DNA of 64,000 nucleotides, taken from NCBI GenBank assembly GCA_964654545.1, contig CAZZIU010000002.1, positions 1 through 64,000 of the forward strand, read 5' to 3'. The first letter of the stretch is position 1. Each line of letters starts with the position of its first letter. Of the stretch, positions 8,062-18,500 are shown in pieces. The notes beneath the pieces were generated by a model. That model was given only the letters and a program-made list of their open reading frames with translations, had not been told where the DNA came from and did not search any database. This DNA is from JABMOV01 sp964654545 (GTDB lineage Bacteria > Fidelibacterota > Marinisomatia > Marinisomatales > JABMOV01). The translations under genes and the position numbers were made by a program.

Positions 8062-9483
8062 ATGAAGCGTAATGTACTGTTTTTTGTTGTTGCTGTAAGC
8101 ATAATTCAAGCATTTGTATTTGGCCAGGCGGGGACCATCTCTTCAAACGAATCTGATAACCCAACTCTAATCAACCTTCATGCAGAAGATGCACACTTAC
8201 CGAGCATATTGGCAGTGTTGGCAGATGAGAGTGGCTATAATATTGTAACGGACCCAAATGTAAATCGCCAGGATAAAATTTCAATTCATCTCGAGGATGT
8301 TCCCATTGAGCAAGCAATAAATCTTGTTGTTCGTGCAGTGGGACTAAGTTATGAAATTGTAGGTAATTCTTTCTTAATTGCCGATCCTAAAAAACTGAAA
8401 GAGGAAGTTGGTGTAACATCCCATGTCATTAAACTTCAATACGCGAATGCTGAAGAAGTGAAATTATTTTTGGGGGATTTGACCGAACAAATTCAGGTTG
8501 ATGTATCGGGAAATAAATTACTGATCAATGCTTCGCCAAAGAAGATTGCTGAGATTGAGGAAGTGGTGAAAGAGATTGATGTACCGGCTTTACAAATAAT
8601 GCTTGAAACAAGACTGGTGGAAGTCGCTGCTGATATTGAGGAGCAATTGGGGATTGATTGGTCAAAACTCTCGCACTATACGAATATATTTGCCGAGAAT
8701 GCAGAGCCGATAACTCCAGGTGGAGGAAGCGTAAAACCAGATGCCGGCACATTTGAAGAAATACCTCAGTTAATGCCTTTTGATCGGTTAAAATGGAATT
8801 CATCATCCGATCAGAATTTTATTCCAACACAATTCAGTCGACAAATGACTGCCTTTGATGTGACCCTCGATTTTCTGTTGAAAAATAATAAAGCTGAAAT
8901 ATTAGCAGACTCAAAATTAGCTACGTTAAATGGCCGGGAAGCCAGCATAGAGTTGTTGGATATTGTTCCCTATATACTTAGTTCAGGTGGAGTAGGTGGG
9001 CAGGTCCAGGTTCAACGTGAAGAGGTTGGAATCAAACTGTATATTGCACCAACCGTCAATACCGATGGCTATATAACCGTAAAAGTTGAACCAGAGGTAT
9101 CGTCTATTTTTGAATTTATTGGCCCGGATAAAAATATACCTCGGGTTAAAAGTCGAAGATCATCAACAACAATTCGGGTGAAAAATGGCGAATCTATTGT
9201 CATTGGCGGATTAATTAGCAGAGACATAAAGAATACCGAATTCAAGGTTCCCGTATTAAATAAAATTCCATTTTTTGGTAAGAAATTGTTCACCAGTGTT
9301 AATGATGTGGAACGTAAAACAGATTTGATAATACAGATTACACCTAAAATCGTAGAAGATAGTTATTCTGGAATAACAAAAACGAAGGACATGAAGAAAC
9401 TGGAAGAAAAAATAAGTGAAGAATACCAGAATAGTAGTGAACAAACTAATGAAACCTCTGAAGAAGAGGAGGAAAACAAATGA
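8062..9483 (+). CDS. pilQ: Type IV pilus secretin (PilQ-like, short)
   Basis: A 473-residue outer-membrane secretin. A signal peptide covers about residues 1-21 (cleavage near VFGQA). An STN/N0 domain lies at about 33-105, a secretin N1 domain at about 112-178, and the C-terminal secretin domain at about 265-445, with the characteristic VPVLNKIPFFGKKLF near 400-415 and RKTDLIIQITPKIV. It forms the ring through which the pilus passes. It is much shorter than typical PilQ (about 700 residues) and lacks N-terminal AMIN domains. AGGAG lies 11 bases before the ATG after a 29-base gap from the preceding gene. Its end overlaps the next lipoprotein gene (ATGA). Confidence 0.9.
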   Translation: MKRNVLFFVVAVSIIQAFVFGQAGTISSNESDNPTLINLHAEDAHLPSILAVLADESGYNIVTDPNVNRQDKISIHLEDVPIEQAINLVVRAVGLSYEIVGNSFLIADPKKLKEEVGVTSHVIKLQYANAEEVKLFLGDLTEQIQVDVSGNKLLINASPKKIAEIEEVVKEIDVPALQIMLETRLVEVAADIEEQLGIDWSKLSHYTNIFAENAEPITPGGGSVKPDAGTFEEIPQLMPFDRLKWNSSSDQNFIPTQFSRQMTAFDVTLDFLLKNNKAEILADSKLATLNGREASIELLDIVPYILSSGGVGGQVQVQREEVGIKLYIAPTVNTDGYITVKVEPEVSSIFEFIGPDKNIPRVKSRRSSTTIRVKNGESIVIGGLISRDIKNTEFKVPVLNKIPFFGKKLFTSVNDVERKTDLIIQITPKIVEDSYSGITKTKDMKKLEEKISEEYQNSSEQTNETSEEEEENK

Positions 9484-12386
9484 AAAATCAATACTCTCTT
9501 TGGTTTAAATCCATTGCTCTCATTTCACTGATTTTGTTCCTGAGTTGCGACGACCGCAATCCATCAGAAACCTCTACCAGTTTATACACAGTCCTTGTTT
9601 CAACTGCATCCGTTTCACAAGGCAAACTGGTAGGCGAGGATATCTCCGGTCCGGAAGCGTACACTCGTGTCACCGCAACGGTAGTCGATGAATCTGAGCA
9701 GCCGGTAGAAGATGTGTTGCTGCAGTTTAAAAGTACTGTTTCTGGTACACCATACGGATCATTTGATTTGTCATCCGGCAGGACGGATGGTGATGGGATT
9801 CTTTCAGTGATGTACAGCGATGGCGGTGGAAGCGGAGCAGTAGACGATGCGTCCTCTGCTACTTGGGAAGGTGTTAAAGTCTCTGCGTCATACGATGACG
9901 CCGTATTTGGAATCGGCAAATTTAATGTATATGCTGCTCTTGATTCGGTTTGGCCATATAAACTTTATATGTCATCCAATGTAAACGAAATAAGCCTGGA
10001 TAACGGTGTTACATCAGCTTTGATTGAAACACGATTGTATAACAAATTGAATAAACCTGTACCAAATGTAACATTGGCATTTTCTTCTAATAAAGGCTTG
10101 ATTGACACTGAAGGTACCACCGACGAGAATGGATCAATTTCGCTTGAATTTCGTGACCTTGGTACACAGGAAGAAATTGGTGTTGCAAATATTGTTGCAG
10201 CGTTTGACCACCCGGGAGCGAATTCGGTCATAAAAGATTCTGTACAAATCACTATTACCACTGAATATACACTTACAGTTGAAAGTTTTCCAATTGCACT
10301 GGATGACAATGAGAATATTATTGTTGTTGGTGAAGATGTGTCAGGGGCAAATGCATTAACAATGATTGTTGCCACTGTTTTGGACACGGCTTCCAATCCT
10401 GTTACGGGTGCTCATATTGAATTCACTGCACGAGTCTCTGGTGTGGATGTTGGGACCATAGACGTACCCAGCAGCAATACAAATTCTGCCGGCAGGGTTG
10501 TGGCATTTTTTGACGATGGTGGAAACGTATACAAAGATACCCCTGGTACACCAAACTTTGAGGGAGTGATTTTTACCGCTAGTTATGGAGAAGATTTATC
10601 AGAGACGACTAAATTTAATGTGTATGACGAAACGGAAGTTTGGCCCTATTCCTTATTGGTAAATCCTCAGTCCGACGTCATCTATCTTGAAGACACAGAC
10701 CCTGATGATATGATTGATGATACACAGGCAATGATTATTGTTAGATTGATAAATCAATTGGGTTTACCGGTTAAGAATGTTGAAATAGCATTTGAAACCA
10801 ACCATGGATTTATAACCAGTACAGGATTAACGGATGATGCTGGAATAGATACCGTTTATTTTACACACCTCGGTGATCCCGAAGATGCACTCCTGTCCAC
10901 CATACAGACAAGTTTTGTACATCCTGGATTTGGACAGACTATATCTAACTCAGTTCAAATAAATATTGTGGATAACACATTCAGTCAATGTGCATACATG
11001 GAGATACCACCGTCTCTGCCGGGAAATATAGTGGTGAAAGATGGTGGCGGCCTGGAATCCACGTTTATTAGGGCAGAAGTTTATGATGACGAAGGAAACT
11101 TTATTGATACACCTACTCCCGTAACATTCACCCTCCAACCTGCTCCTGCAGGAGCACTGCTGAATGAAACAGGGGTAAGCACCACCGTATATACTGTAAA
11201 TGGTGTAGCATCTGTAACAATAAATAGTGGGACAGATCCGGGACCAGTACGCGTGGTAGTAACTGTTGATTGTGATGAGGATGGGTCAGCTGATTTAACA
11301 TCCATTGCAGTACCCGTAATTATTGCATCAGGGGCTCCATATCGAATTGAACCCGAGTATGATCCCCAATCAACCAACCCGACAGGTGGTGGGTTTTATG
11401 AAACAGTTGCAGCGGCTCTCGTTTCAGATAAATGGTACAATCCGGTAGAAGATTCAACCTACGTTTATTGGACAATTGATGCGATTCCACCGGACACTAT
11501 TATTAATGCGGAAGTTGATGGTGTCAGTTTCACTGGTAATGAAAGCTCGGATGGTGACAATTATGCTGGTCTGGCTTTTACCAGAATCAGATATGCAACC
11601 GATGCCATAGGTGATTTCGGTCGAGTTTCTGCCACCACATACGGTGCAGACGGTGATACCATCAGCGCTGTAATAAATGATGATCAAAATGCAATTATGT
11701 TTTTTGTCCCAGGTGCGGTGAATTTAACAACCAACCTGCAATACTTTGATTTTACGACGAATTACCCGGTAACGTCTGTCTCCGTATTGGTTACGGCAAG
11801 GGTAATTGATTACTATGGCAATGAAGTTGTAGATGCACCTGTTGCATTTGGCGGCATCGGTGTGGCAGCCTGGCTTGAAGTAGGGTATGAAGCCTATTCT
11901 GATATCGGGGTAAACGGATTCGGAGCAGGGGATGGCTGTTTTACATGGCGAGACTATGGATTAGATGATGCGCCAGGAACATTTGATCTAGGGGAAGGCA
12001 ATGACAGCCACGACGGTTTCGACACGGATGGAGATGAGATACCAGACTCGTCTGAAGTGTCCGAACCATTCGATGACTTCGGAATTGACGGTGTTGATGG
12101 CACCCTCGATGAAGGTGAAGGTGACATGGAATGGAACGGGTACCATATGATTGATTGTGAGCCGTTGGTGAAAACTGATGATAATGGTGTGGCAAGAATT
12201 GTAGCCGTCTTTAGTCGTGGTCTTTGTGTACTGCAGAATATGGATGACACCCAGGACCCGGCTGTATGTACCTGGGATGATTTTCCTGCATCGGTATTCG
12301 GTACCCTTATGATTCCGGAAATAACCTCAAGCGATCCAGTTGAAATACAAATTGTTCGTTCACCCTCTAGCCTAGGATGCCCATAA
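9480..12386 (+). CDS. Lipoprotein with duplicated Ig-like (invasin-type) repeats, in the pilus operon
   Basis: A 968-residue lipoprotein: hydrophobic signal and lipobox LFLSC with lipidated C23. Two long tandem units of about 220-240 residues follow (about 38-258 and 259-497). Both carry VGED-x-SG-x-x-A, a DGG turn, EGV-x-x-x-ASY, KFNVY, VWPY, PV-x-NV and HPG. These look like pairs of bacterial Ig/invasin (Big_1-like) domains. Further Ig-like segments and an acidic Asp/Gly-rich stretch near 835-900 (possible calcium binding) complete it. The start overlaps the secretin stop, and pilB follows, so it is co-expressed with the pilus motor. Possible roles are secretin partner at the outer membrane or surface adhesin; neither is shown by sequence. 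Confidence 0.75.
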   Translation: MKNQYSLWFKSIALISLILFLSCDDRNPSETSTSLYTVLVSTASVSQGKLVGEDISGPEAYTRVTATVVDESEQPVEDVLLQFKSTVSGTPYGSFDLSSGRTDGDGILSVMYSDGGGSGAVDDASSATWEGVKVSASYDDAVFGIGKFNVYAALDSVWPYKLYMSSNVNEISLDNGVTSALIETRLYNKLNKPVPNVTLAFSSNKGLIDTEGTTDENGSISLEFRDLGTQEEIGVANIVAAFDHPGANSVIKDSVQITITTEYTLTVESFPIALDDNENIIVVGEDVSGANALTMIVATVLDTASNPVTGAHIEFTARVSGVDVGTIDVPSSNTNSAGRVVAFFDDGGNVYKDTPGTPNFEGVIFTASYGEDLSETTKFNVYDETEVWPYSLLVNPQSDVIYLEDTDPDDMIDDTQAMIIVRLINQLGLPVKNVEIAFETNHGFITSTGLTDDAGIDTVYFTHLGDPEDALLSTIQTSFVHPGFGQTISNSVQINIVDNTFSQCAYMEIPPSLPGNIVVKDGGGLESTFIRAEVYDDEGNFIDTPTPVTFTLQPAPAGALLNETGVSTTVYTVNGVASVTINSGTDPGPVRVVVTVDCDEDGSADLTSIAVPVIIASGAPYRIEPEYDPQSTNPTGGGFYETVAAALVSDKWYNPVEDSTYVYWTIDAIPPDTIINAEVDGVSFTGNESSDGDNYAGLAFTRIRYATDAIGDFGRVSATTYGADGDTISAVINDDQNAIMFFVPGAVNLTTNLQYFDFTTNYPVTSVSVLVTARVIDYYGNEVVDAPVAFGGIGVAAWLEVGYEAYSDIGVNGFGAGDGCFTWRDYGLDDAPGTFDLGEGNDSHDGFDTDGDEIPDSSEVSEPFDDFGIDGVDGTLDEGEGDMEWNGYHMIDCEPLVKTDDNGVARIVAVFSRGLCVLQNMDDTQDPAVCTWDDFPASVFGTLMIPEITSSDPVEIQIVRSPSSLGCP

Positions 12387-14113
12387 AGATGAATCAAGGA
12401 TTTAATCCGCAATTCCAGCGCATTGGAGAAATATTAGTTCACGGGAAAATAATCTCGCAGGAACAGTTGAATGAAGCACTGGCAAATCAAAAAACGACCA
12501 AAGAGAAGTTGGGTGAATTGTTGATTCATTCCGGAGTTATCTCTGAAGATCAATTGGTGGGTGCATATTCAAAGCAATTGGGGTATAGAGCAGCGCTAGA
12601 ATCTGACCTTTATAGTGCGGATATTTCCGCTGCAAAAATGATATCCGAGGAATTTGCGCTTCAAAATATTGTGCTGGCAATCGGAAAATCCAATTCAACC
12701 ATCGTGGTTGCAATGGAGGATCCAGAAGATCTGGTGACCATCGATTCAATCAAAAGAATAACCGGACTTACGCCGGATGTGCTGGTTGCAGGACCGTCAT
12801 CTTTACAAAAAGCCATTGAGCAAACTTATTCAAAGGTAAGGCAAAGCGGAGAAGTTGAAGAAGCGTTATCCGAACTGACAATTGTGTCCGGTGAAGAGGG
12901 GCAAGAGGAGGAAGTGGACCTGTCACCTGACAATGCTTCTTCTGAAGATGCTCCGATTGTAAAACTGGTTAATTTGATTCTTCAGGAAGCGATCAAAGAA
13001 CGGGCTACTGATATTCATATCGAACCGCAACAAGAACGGGTCATAGTTAGAATTCGCATCGATGGTGTCCTGCAAGTTATTATGACGCCACCCACATCTT
13101 CATTGAGTGGTCTTGTTACGAGGATTAAGATATTATCCAAATTAAATATTGCTGAGCGTCGACTTCCGCAAGACGGGCGATTTACAATTAAGTCCAGCAA
13201 CCGGGAAATTGATGTACGTGTCTCGGTCTTGCCAACCGTATTTGGTGAAAAAATCGTGTTACGGTTATTGGACAAAACCGGATTTGATTTTTCATTAAAA
13301 TCACTTGGTTTTGAGGATGAAAAATACCAGGTATTTAAAAAAGTAATTCGCCAACCGTACGGTATGGTGGTTGTATCGGGTCCCACCGGTTCAGGTAAAT
13401 CCACATCTTTATATGCCTCATTAAAAGAAATAAAAAGTGAAACCACAAATATTACGACAGTTGAAGACCCGGTTGAATATCAACTGGATGGAATTAACCA
13501 GATTCAAGTGCATGAAAGCATTGGACTGTCATTTGGGGCTACGCTAAGGTCTATTCTTCGTCAGGATCCGGATATCTTACTCATTGGTGAAATCCGCGAT
13601 GAAGAAACTGCCGATATTGCAGTAAAATTTTCTTTAACAGGTCACCTTGTGTTCTCAACGGTGCATGCCAATGATGCCCCGTCTACTATTACACGGCTAT
13701 TGGACATAGGGATTAAGCCATTTTTGGTAGGATCGTGTCTAAACCTTGTCATGGCACAACGGTTGGTTCGGAAAATTTGTGAGAACTGCAAGGAAGAATA
13801 TGAAGTAACGAAGGAAGAACTCAGCTTGATTGGGCTTGAAAAATCCAATTTATCCAATGGAAAGCTTTCTCGTGGTAAAGGATGTAATCGATGCCGTAAT
13901 ACAGGTTACCATGGACGTACTGCTATTTTCGAAATTGTTCCCATGACGAGGAAAATCAGAGGTCTGATATTTGATAATGCCAATGAAGATATCATCAGAG
14001 CCACAGCTTTAGAAGAGGGAATGGTTACGTTACGTGAAAGCGGTATTAATAAAGTCATTAATGGTACCACGACTGTCCAGGAAGTTCTTAGATCAACCGT
14101 TGAAGACCTGTAG
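12377..14113 (+). CDS. pilB: Type IV pilus assembly ATPase PilB
   Basis: A 578-residue extension ATPase (GspE/PilB family). Domains: MshEN-type N-terminal domain (about 10-150), linker, N2 domain near 190-300, and ATPase core with Walker A GPTGSGKST at 335-343, the aspartate box EDPVEY, Walker B region RQDPDILLIGEIRDEET and histidine box GHLVFSTVHAND. A zinc-finger pair, CENC and CNRC (about 465-500), is typical of PilB/GspE and absent from PilT. It drives pilus polymerisation at the cytoplasmic face. The annotated start overlaps the lipoprotein gene by ten bases; an ATG at 12389, preceded by AGGA at good distance, is a likely alternative start. Confidence 0.94.
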   Translation: MPIKMNQGFNPQFQRIGEILVHGKIISQEQLNEALANQKTTKEKLGELLIHSGVISEDQLVGAYSKQLGYRAALESDLYSADISAAKMISEEFALQNIVLAIGKSNSTIVVAMEDPEDLVTIDSIKRITGLTPDVLVAGPSSLQKAIEQTYSKVRQSGEVEEALSELTIVSGEEGQEEEVDLSPDNASSEDAPIVKLVNLILQEAIKERATDIHIEPQQERVIVRIRIDGVLQVIMTPPTSSLSGLVTRIKILSKLNIAERRLPQDGRFTIKSSNREIDVRVSVLPTVFGEKIVLRLLDKTGFDFSLKSLGFEDEKYQVFKKVIRQPYGMVVVSGPTGSGKSTSLYASLKEIKSETTNITTVEDPVEYQLDGINQIQVHESIGLSFGATLRSILRQDPDILLIGEIRDEETADIAVKFSLTGHLVFSTVHANDAPSTITRLLDIGIKPFLVGSCLNLVMAQRLVRKICENCKEEYEVTKEELSLIGLEKSNLSNGKLSRGKGCNRCRNTGYHGRTAIFEIVPMTRKIRGLIFDNANEDIIRATALEEGMVTLRESGINKVINGTTTVQEVLRSTVEDL

Positions 14114-14121
14114 GGCTTAAA

Positions 14122-15357
14122 ATGGCAACATTCACCTATTTAACCAAGGATTCAACCGGAAAGCGGCATGAGGGTGAAATTCGTGCTGATAATCTTGATT
14201 TAGCTTCAAGAAAGCTGATGGAAAATGATCAGATTATTATCAGCCTGAAGGAGATTGATCACTCGTTTGACTTTTTGGGTCCTTTTCTTGATGAAATCAA
14301 CTTATCATTCGAACGGTGGAAGAATCGGATTCCACTTAGTAGTATTGTATTTTTTACTCGTCAGCTGGCGACCATGTATACAGCTGGACTTACTCTGGAA
14401 CGGGCCATCCAGGGATTGGCAAATGAGGAACGCCATCCAAGATTTAAAAAAGTTCTGGGACAGGTTGGTAACAACATAAGACGAGGAATGGGGTTATCTG
14501 AATCTTTTCAAAAGCACCCTGGTGTATTTTCCAGCCTATTTATTGCACTTACCCGAGCAGGCGAAGTGAGTGGTAATCTGAATGAAATATTGGATCAATT
14601 AGCAATTTATTTAGAAAATCTGGATGACACGCGGAGAAAAGTTAAATCTGCCTTAACCTATCCTGTTTTAATGGTTTTCTTTCTCATCCTGATGATGTTG
14701 GGGATGTTTTTATTTATCATACCAAAATTTTCTAATATCTACGCTGAATTAGGCGCAGAGCTGCCAACAGCGACATTACTCTTAGTGTCAATGTCGCAGT
14801 GGATTAGTGCAAATATTTGGAAAATAGTGATGGGTACCTTTGTTGCAATTTTTGCAATATGGTTGGTATCAAAAACCCAAAATGGTGGATTAATTATTGA
14901 TAGGCTTAAACTTAAGTCACCCGTATTTGGTGAATTAATTAATCAATCAATTCTCAATAAGTTCTGCAAAACATTTGGAATATTGCTAAATGCCGGTGTT
15001 CCGGTTATTGAATCTATGCAATTACTACGGAAAGTGGTGGGTAATCGAGTCTATGAAGAAGCTATTGTACAAGCCACAGATTTCATAAGAGATGGCTTCA
15101 ACATTAGTATCGCATTAAGAAGGACCGAAATTTTCCCTAGCATAATGCTCCAGTTAGCATCAACTGGCGAGGAGACCGGTGAGTTAGACAGCTTACTGGA
15201 TCATTCAGCTGAATATTATAGGAAACAGGTTAACGCACTGGTTGAAAGAATGACAACTTTAATTGAACCATTGCTAATCGTCGCGGTGGGAGCGGTCATT
15301 GGTGTGATGGTGGTTGTTACATACCTGCCAGTATTTTATCTTGGTGCGGCATTGTAA
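14122..15357 (+). CDS. pilC: Type IV pilus inner-membrane platform protein PilC
   Basis: A 411-residue polytopic protein with two T2SF (GspF) repeats, one at about residues 75-195 and one at about 275-395. Conserved FTRQLATMYTAGLTLERAI opens the first, and FCKTFGILLNAGVPVIESM the second; three main hydrophobic segments lie near 175-200, 220-245 and 380-405. PilC transmits the rotation of PilB and PilT to the growing pilus base. It starts eight bases after pilB and is the last gene of the cluster; no prepilin peptidase gene follows. Length and motifs are typical. Confidence 0.92.
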   Translation: MATFTYLTKDSTGKRHEGEIRADNLDLASRKLMENDQIIISLKEIDHSFDFLGPFLDEINLSFERWKNRIPLSSIVFFTRQLATMYTAGLTLERAIQGLANEERHPRFKKVLGQVGNNIRRGMGLSESFQKHPGVFSSLFIALTRAGEVSGNLNEILDQLAIYLENLDDTRRKVKSALTYPVLMVFFLILMMLGMFLFIIPKFSNIYAELGAELPTATLLLVSMSQWISANIWKIVMGTFVAIFAIWLVSKTQNGGLIIDRLKLKSPVFGELINQSILNKFCKTFGILLNAGVPVIESMQLLRKVVGNRVYEEAIVQATDFIRDGFNISIALRRTEIFPSIMLQLASTGEETGELDSLLDHSAEYYRKQVNALVERMTTLIEPLLIVAVGAVIGVMVVVTYLPVFYLGAAL

Positions 15358-15521
15358 TGATCGGTTTTGTTCAAAAGTATGATGATTTATTATTCATCGA
15401 TTCTGTCATCGACAGGTCAAAACGTCTATTGTCAAACTATTTTGAACGAATTAACTTAAAAATCTTAATTACCATTAAATTTCGATTGCAGGCAAATTGT
15501 GAGTGAGGAAAAGGTGACCAA

Positions 15522-18500
15522 ATGATCCAACGATACAATAACATCATCATGTTACTATTTGGGGTTATAACTATTTTGAGCGGTGCCGCTAAACCGGATG
15601 ATTTAACATTTGACGGGTTCACTGCGACGAATTCAAAAACTATAAATTTCCAACTTTCTGATATTCAATTTGAAGATGTTAATCATGATGGAATTATTTA
15701 TCAGAGGGTAGTAAGTGGTGAACAGAATACAACGGGCGAAGTTGGTTCGCCTAATTTGCCTGTATACACAACCTTTATGATGATTGAACCAGATAAGGAC
15801 TATTCCGTAAGTCTGGATATTATAGAGTCGGAAACGTTCTATGATGTTAATATTATTCCGGTTCAAGATTGGGATAATCCTGAGATTGTCGATGGCGTAT
15901 TATTGGAAAAAAATTCAACCATTTATCAATCTGACAATATTTATCCTCAAACCCAGGTTTCGCTTTCTGCGCGAATGACATTGCGGGATATTCATCTGGT
16001 ACAAGTGTTGGTGACGCCATATATGTATAAGCCTGAGTCACGTGAATTAACTGTAATTACTTCTGCTACGGTTCAGTTGAATGAAAATGGAACTTCTTCC
16101 TCCATACCGTTTACTCCTGAAAAACGTGCAAAAGAATTCGAACCACTTTATAGATCAATAGTTGCAAACTATGATCAGACAATGGGTGCGGAAATCGAAT
16201 ATCAAAAACCATCCATTTTATATATTTATCCCAGTTCAGGTTCAGGTGTTTATTCTAATCTTGAACCATTGATTGAATGGAGAAAACGGGCCGGTTATGA
16301 TGTAACAGCAGTAGGTACCGATGTTGCGGGTACATCTAGCACCAGTATAAAAAACTATATTCAAACAGCCTATTCAACTTGGGAAAATCCTCCGATCTGG
16401 GTCGGGTTGGTTGGTGACGTATCAGGATCATATTCCATACCAACATTTTATGAAAACTGGAGTTATTACAATGGGGAAGGTGATCAACCTTATGCAGAGC
16501 TGGAAGGTGGAGATATTTTACCCGAAGTATTTGTGGGAAGATTATCAATTGGTTCTGCCACCGATCTGATTAATATTGTAAATAAAACCGTACAATACGA
16601 AACCAACCCATTTATGGGGGAAAACTGGTTTACACGTGCCGTATTGGTTGGGGATCCAGGAGCATCCGGTATATCTACAGTTATTTCAAATCAATATCTT
16701 GCCCAGTTACTTTCGTACAATGGATATGATGATTTACGAGAAATTTATTCGTCTCCATTCCCTTCTCAAATGACATCAAATTTGTCAGATGGATGTACGT
16801 TTTTTAACTATCGTGGGTATTATGGAGTCAGTGGATTTGATTGCGGGGATGTAGGCGCTGCAAACAATGGATTCAAATTACCCGTAGCCACAGTCATAAC
16901 TTGTGGGACCGGATCATTTGGAGGGACATCTATTTCTGAGTGCATGTTACGTGCAGGTACTGTGGCAAATCCAAAAGGCGCGATAGGAGCAATTGGCACT
17001 GCTACAACTGGCACCCATACGATGTTTAATAATATCGTTGATATGGGATTCTATTATGGCGTATTTGTGGAAGGTATGATGACTCCTGCAGCGGCTTTAG
17101 CACGTGGAAAAGTAGCGTTACTAAGTGCCTACCCAACCAACCCAGGCAATTATGTGAGTATTTTTACACATTGGAATAACCTTATGGGAGATCCGGCCGT
17201 GAGGACCTGGACTGCAATTCCTCAATATATGTCAGTTGGATTTTATCCAATTGTATCAAAGGGCACTAATTTCATTGATGTACAGGTAAATTATACAAAT
17301 GGATCTCCAGTTAGGGATGCTTATGTAACACTTTATAAGACAGGTACAACTTTTTCAGAATCTAAGTATTCAGATAGTGACGGTAAGGTCACTTTACCAA
17401 TTGATACCAACCTGGACGGCGAAATTCTAGTTACCGTCATTAAAGACAACCATATCCCATACCAGGGTTCATTTCAGGTTAATTCCCCGGGATCAAATGT
17501 TAATCTGTTGGCTGATGATCTAGTATTTACTGATGATGGGAGCGGAAGCAGTAGCGGGAACGGTGATGGATTGATCAATTCGGATGAAACGATAGAGCTG
17601 TCGGTTCCTTTGCATAATTTTGGAACTGATACCAGTTACGGCGTATATGCAAAACTGGTGACAGATTCAGAATATCTGTCAGTCCAAAATGATAGTGTCT
17701 TTATTGGTGATTTGCTGCCTGATTCGACTTTCATTCCGATGGATAGATTAACATTCCATGTCAATTCCGGACTGGTTGATGGTTCAAATCTTGATATTCG
17801 AATAGAAATTCACGATGAAAATGGATCAATGTGGAACGGTTTTGTAGGTGGAGTCATTGCAGGAACTAATCTATCAGCCCAATCCGTGAGTATCATTGAT
17901 TATGGAGATGGTATTTTGCAACCGGGTGAAACATCTGAAGTAGAGATAATTTTGAAAAATAATGGTACGATTACTGCTGAAAATGTTACTGCCGGTATTG
18001 CATGCCCAAATCCGGATATCGACATTGTGGATAGCCAGGGTTCATGGGGAGATATGTACGCAGGACAACTGGCATCAAATTCTTCTGATCAGTTTACTAT
18101 CACAGCAGGAGAATCACTGATCCCCGGTACAATAGTATATTTGTCTATTTCGATTAATGCTGATAACAATGTGCATTATTCCCATATTGTACCGCTTCAA
18201 ATTGGAGATCCACAAGTATCCGATCCATTGGGTCCAGATGAGCATGGGTATTACATTTATGACAACGGTGACCTTTTATACGGTGTTGCTCCCTATTATA
18301 ATTGGATTGAAATTGATGCAAATTATGGTGGTGATGGTACCTATTTGAGCAGTCTGCAGGATGGCGGAAATAATCAGGACAATTCAGTTACGGTAAGCTT
18401 ACCATTTACTTTCCGTATGTATGGAGTTGATTATAATCAATTGACGATTTGCTCCAATGGTTGGGTTTCAATGGGACAAACCGATTTAGCGTCTTTCAGA

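Noticed and set aside
15358..15521. Terminator or small gene between pilC and the C25 gene
   Set aside because: Only a five-base dyad (TCGAT/ATCGA) without a T-run is visible, and no frame with a start and ribosome site.
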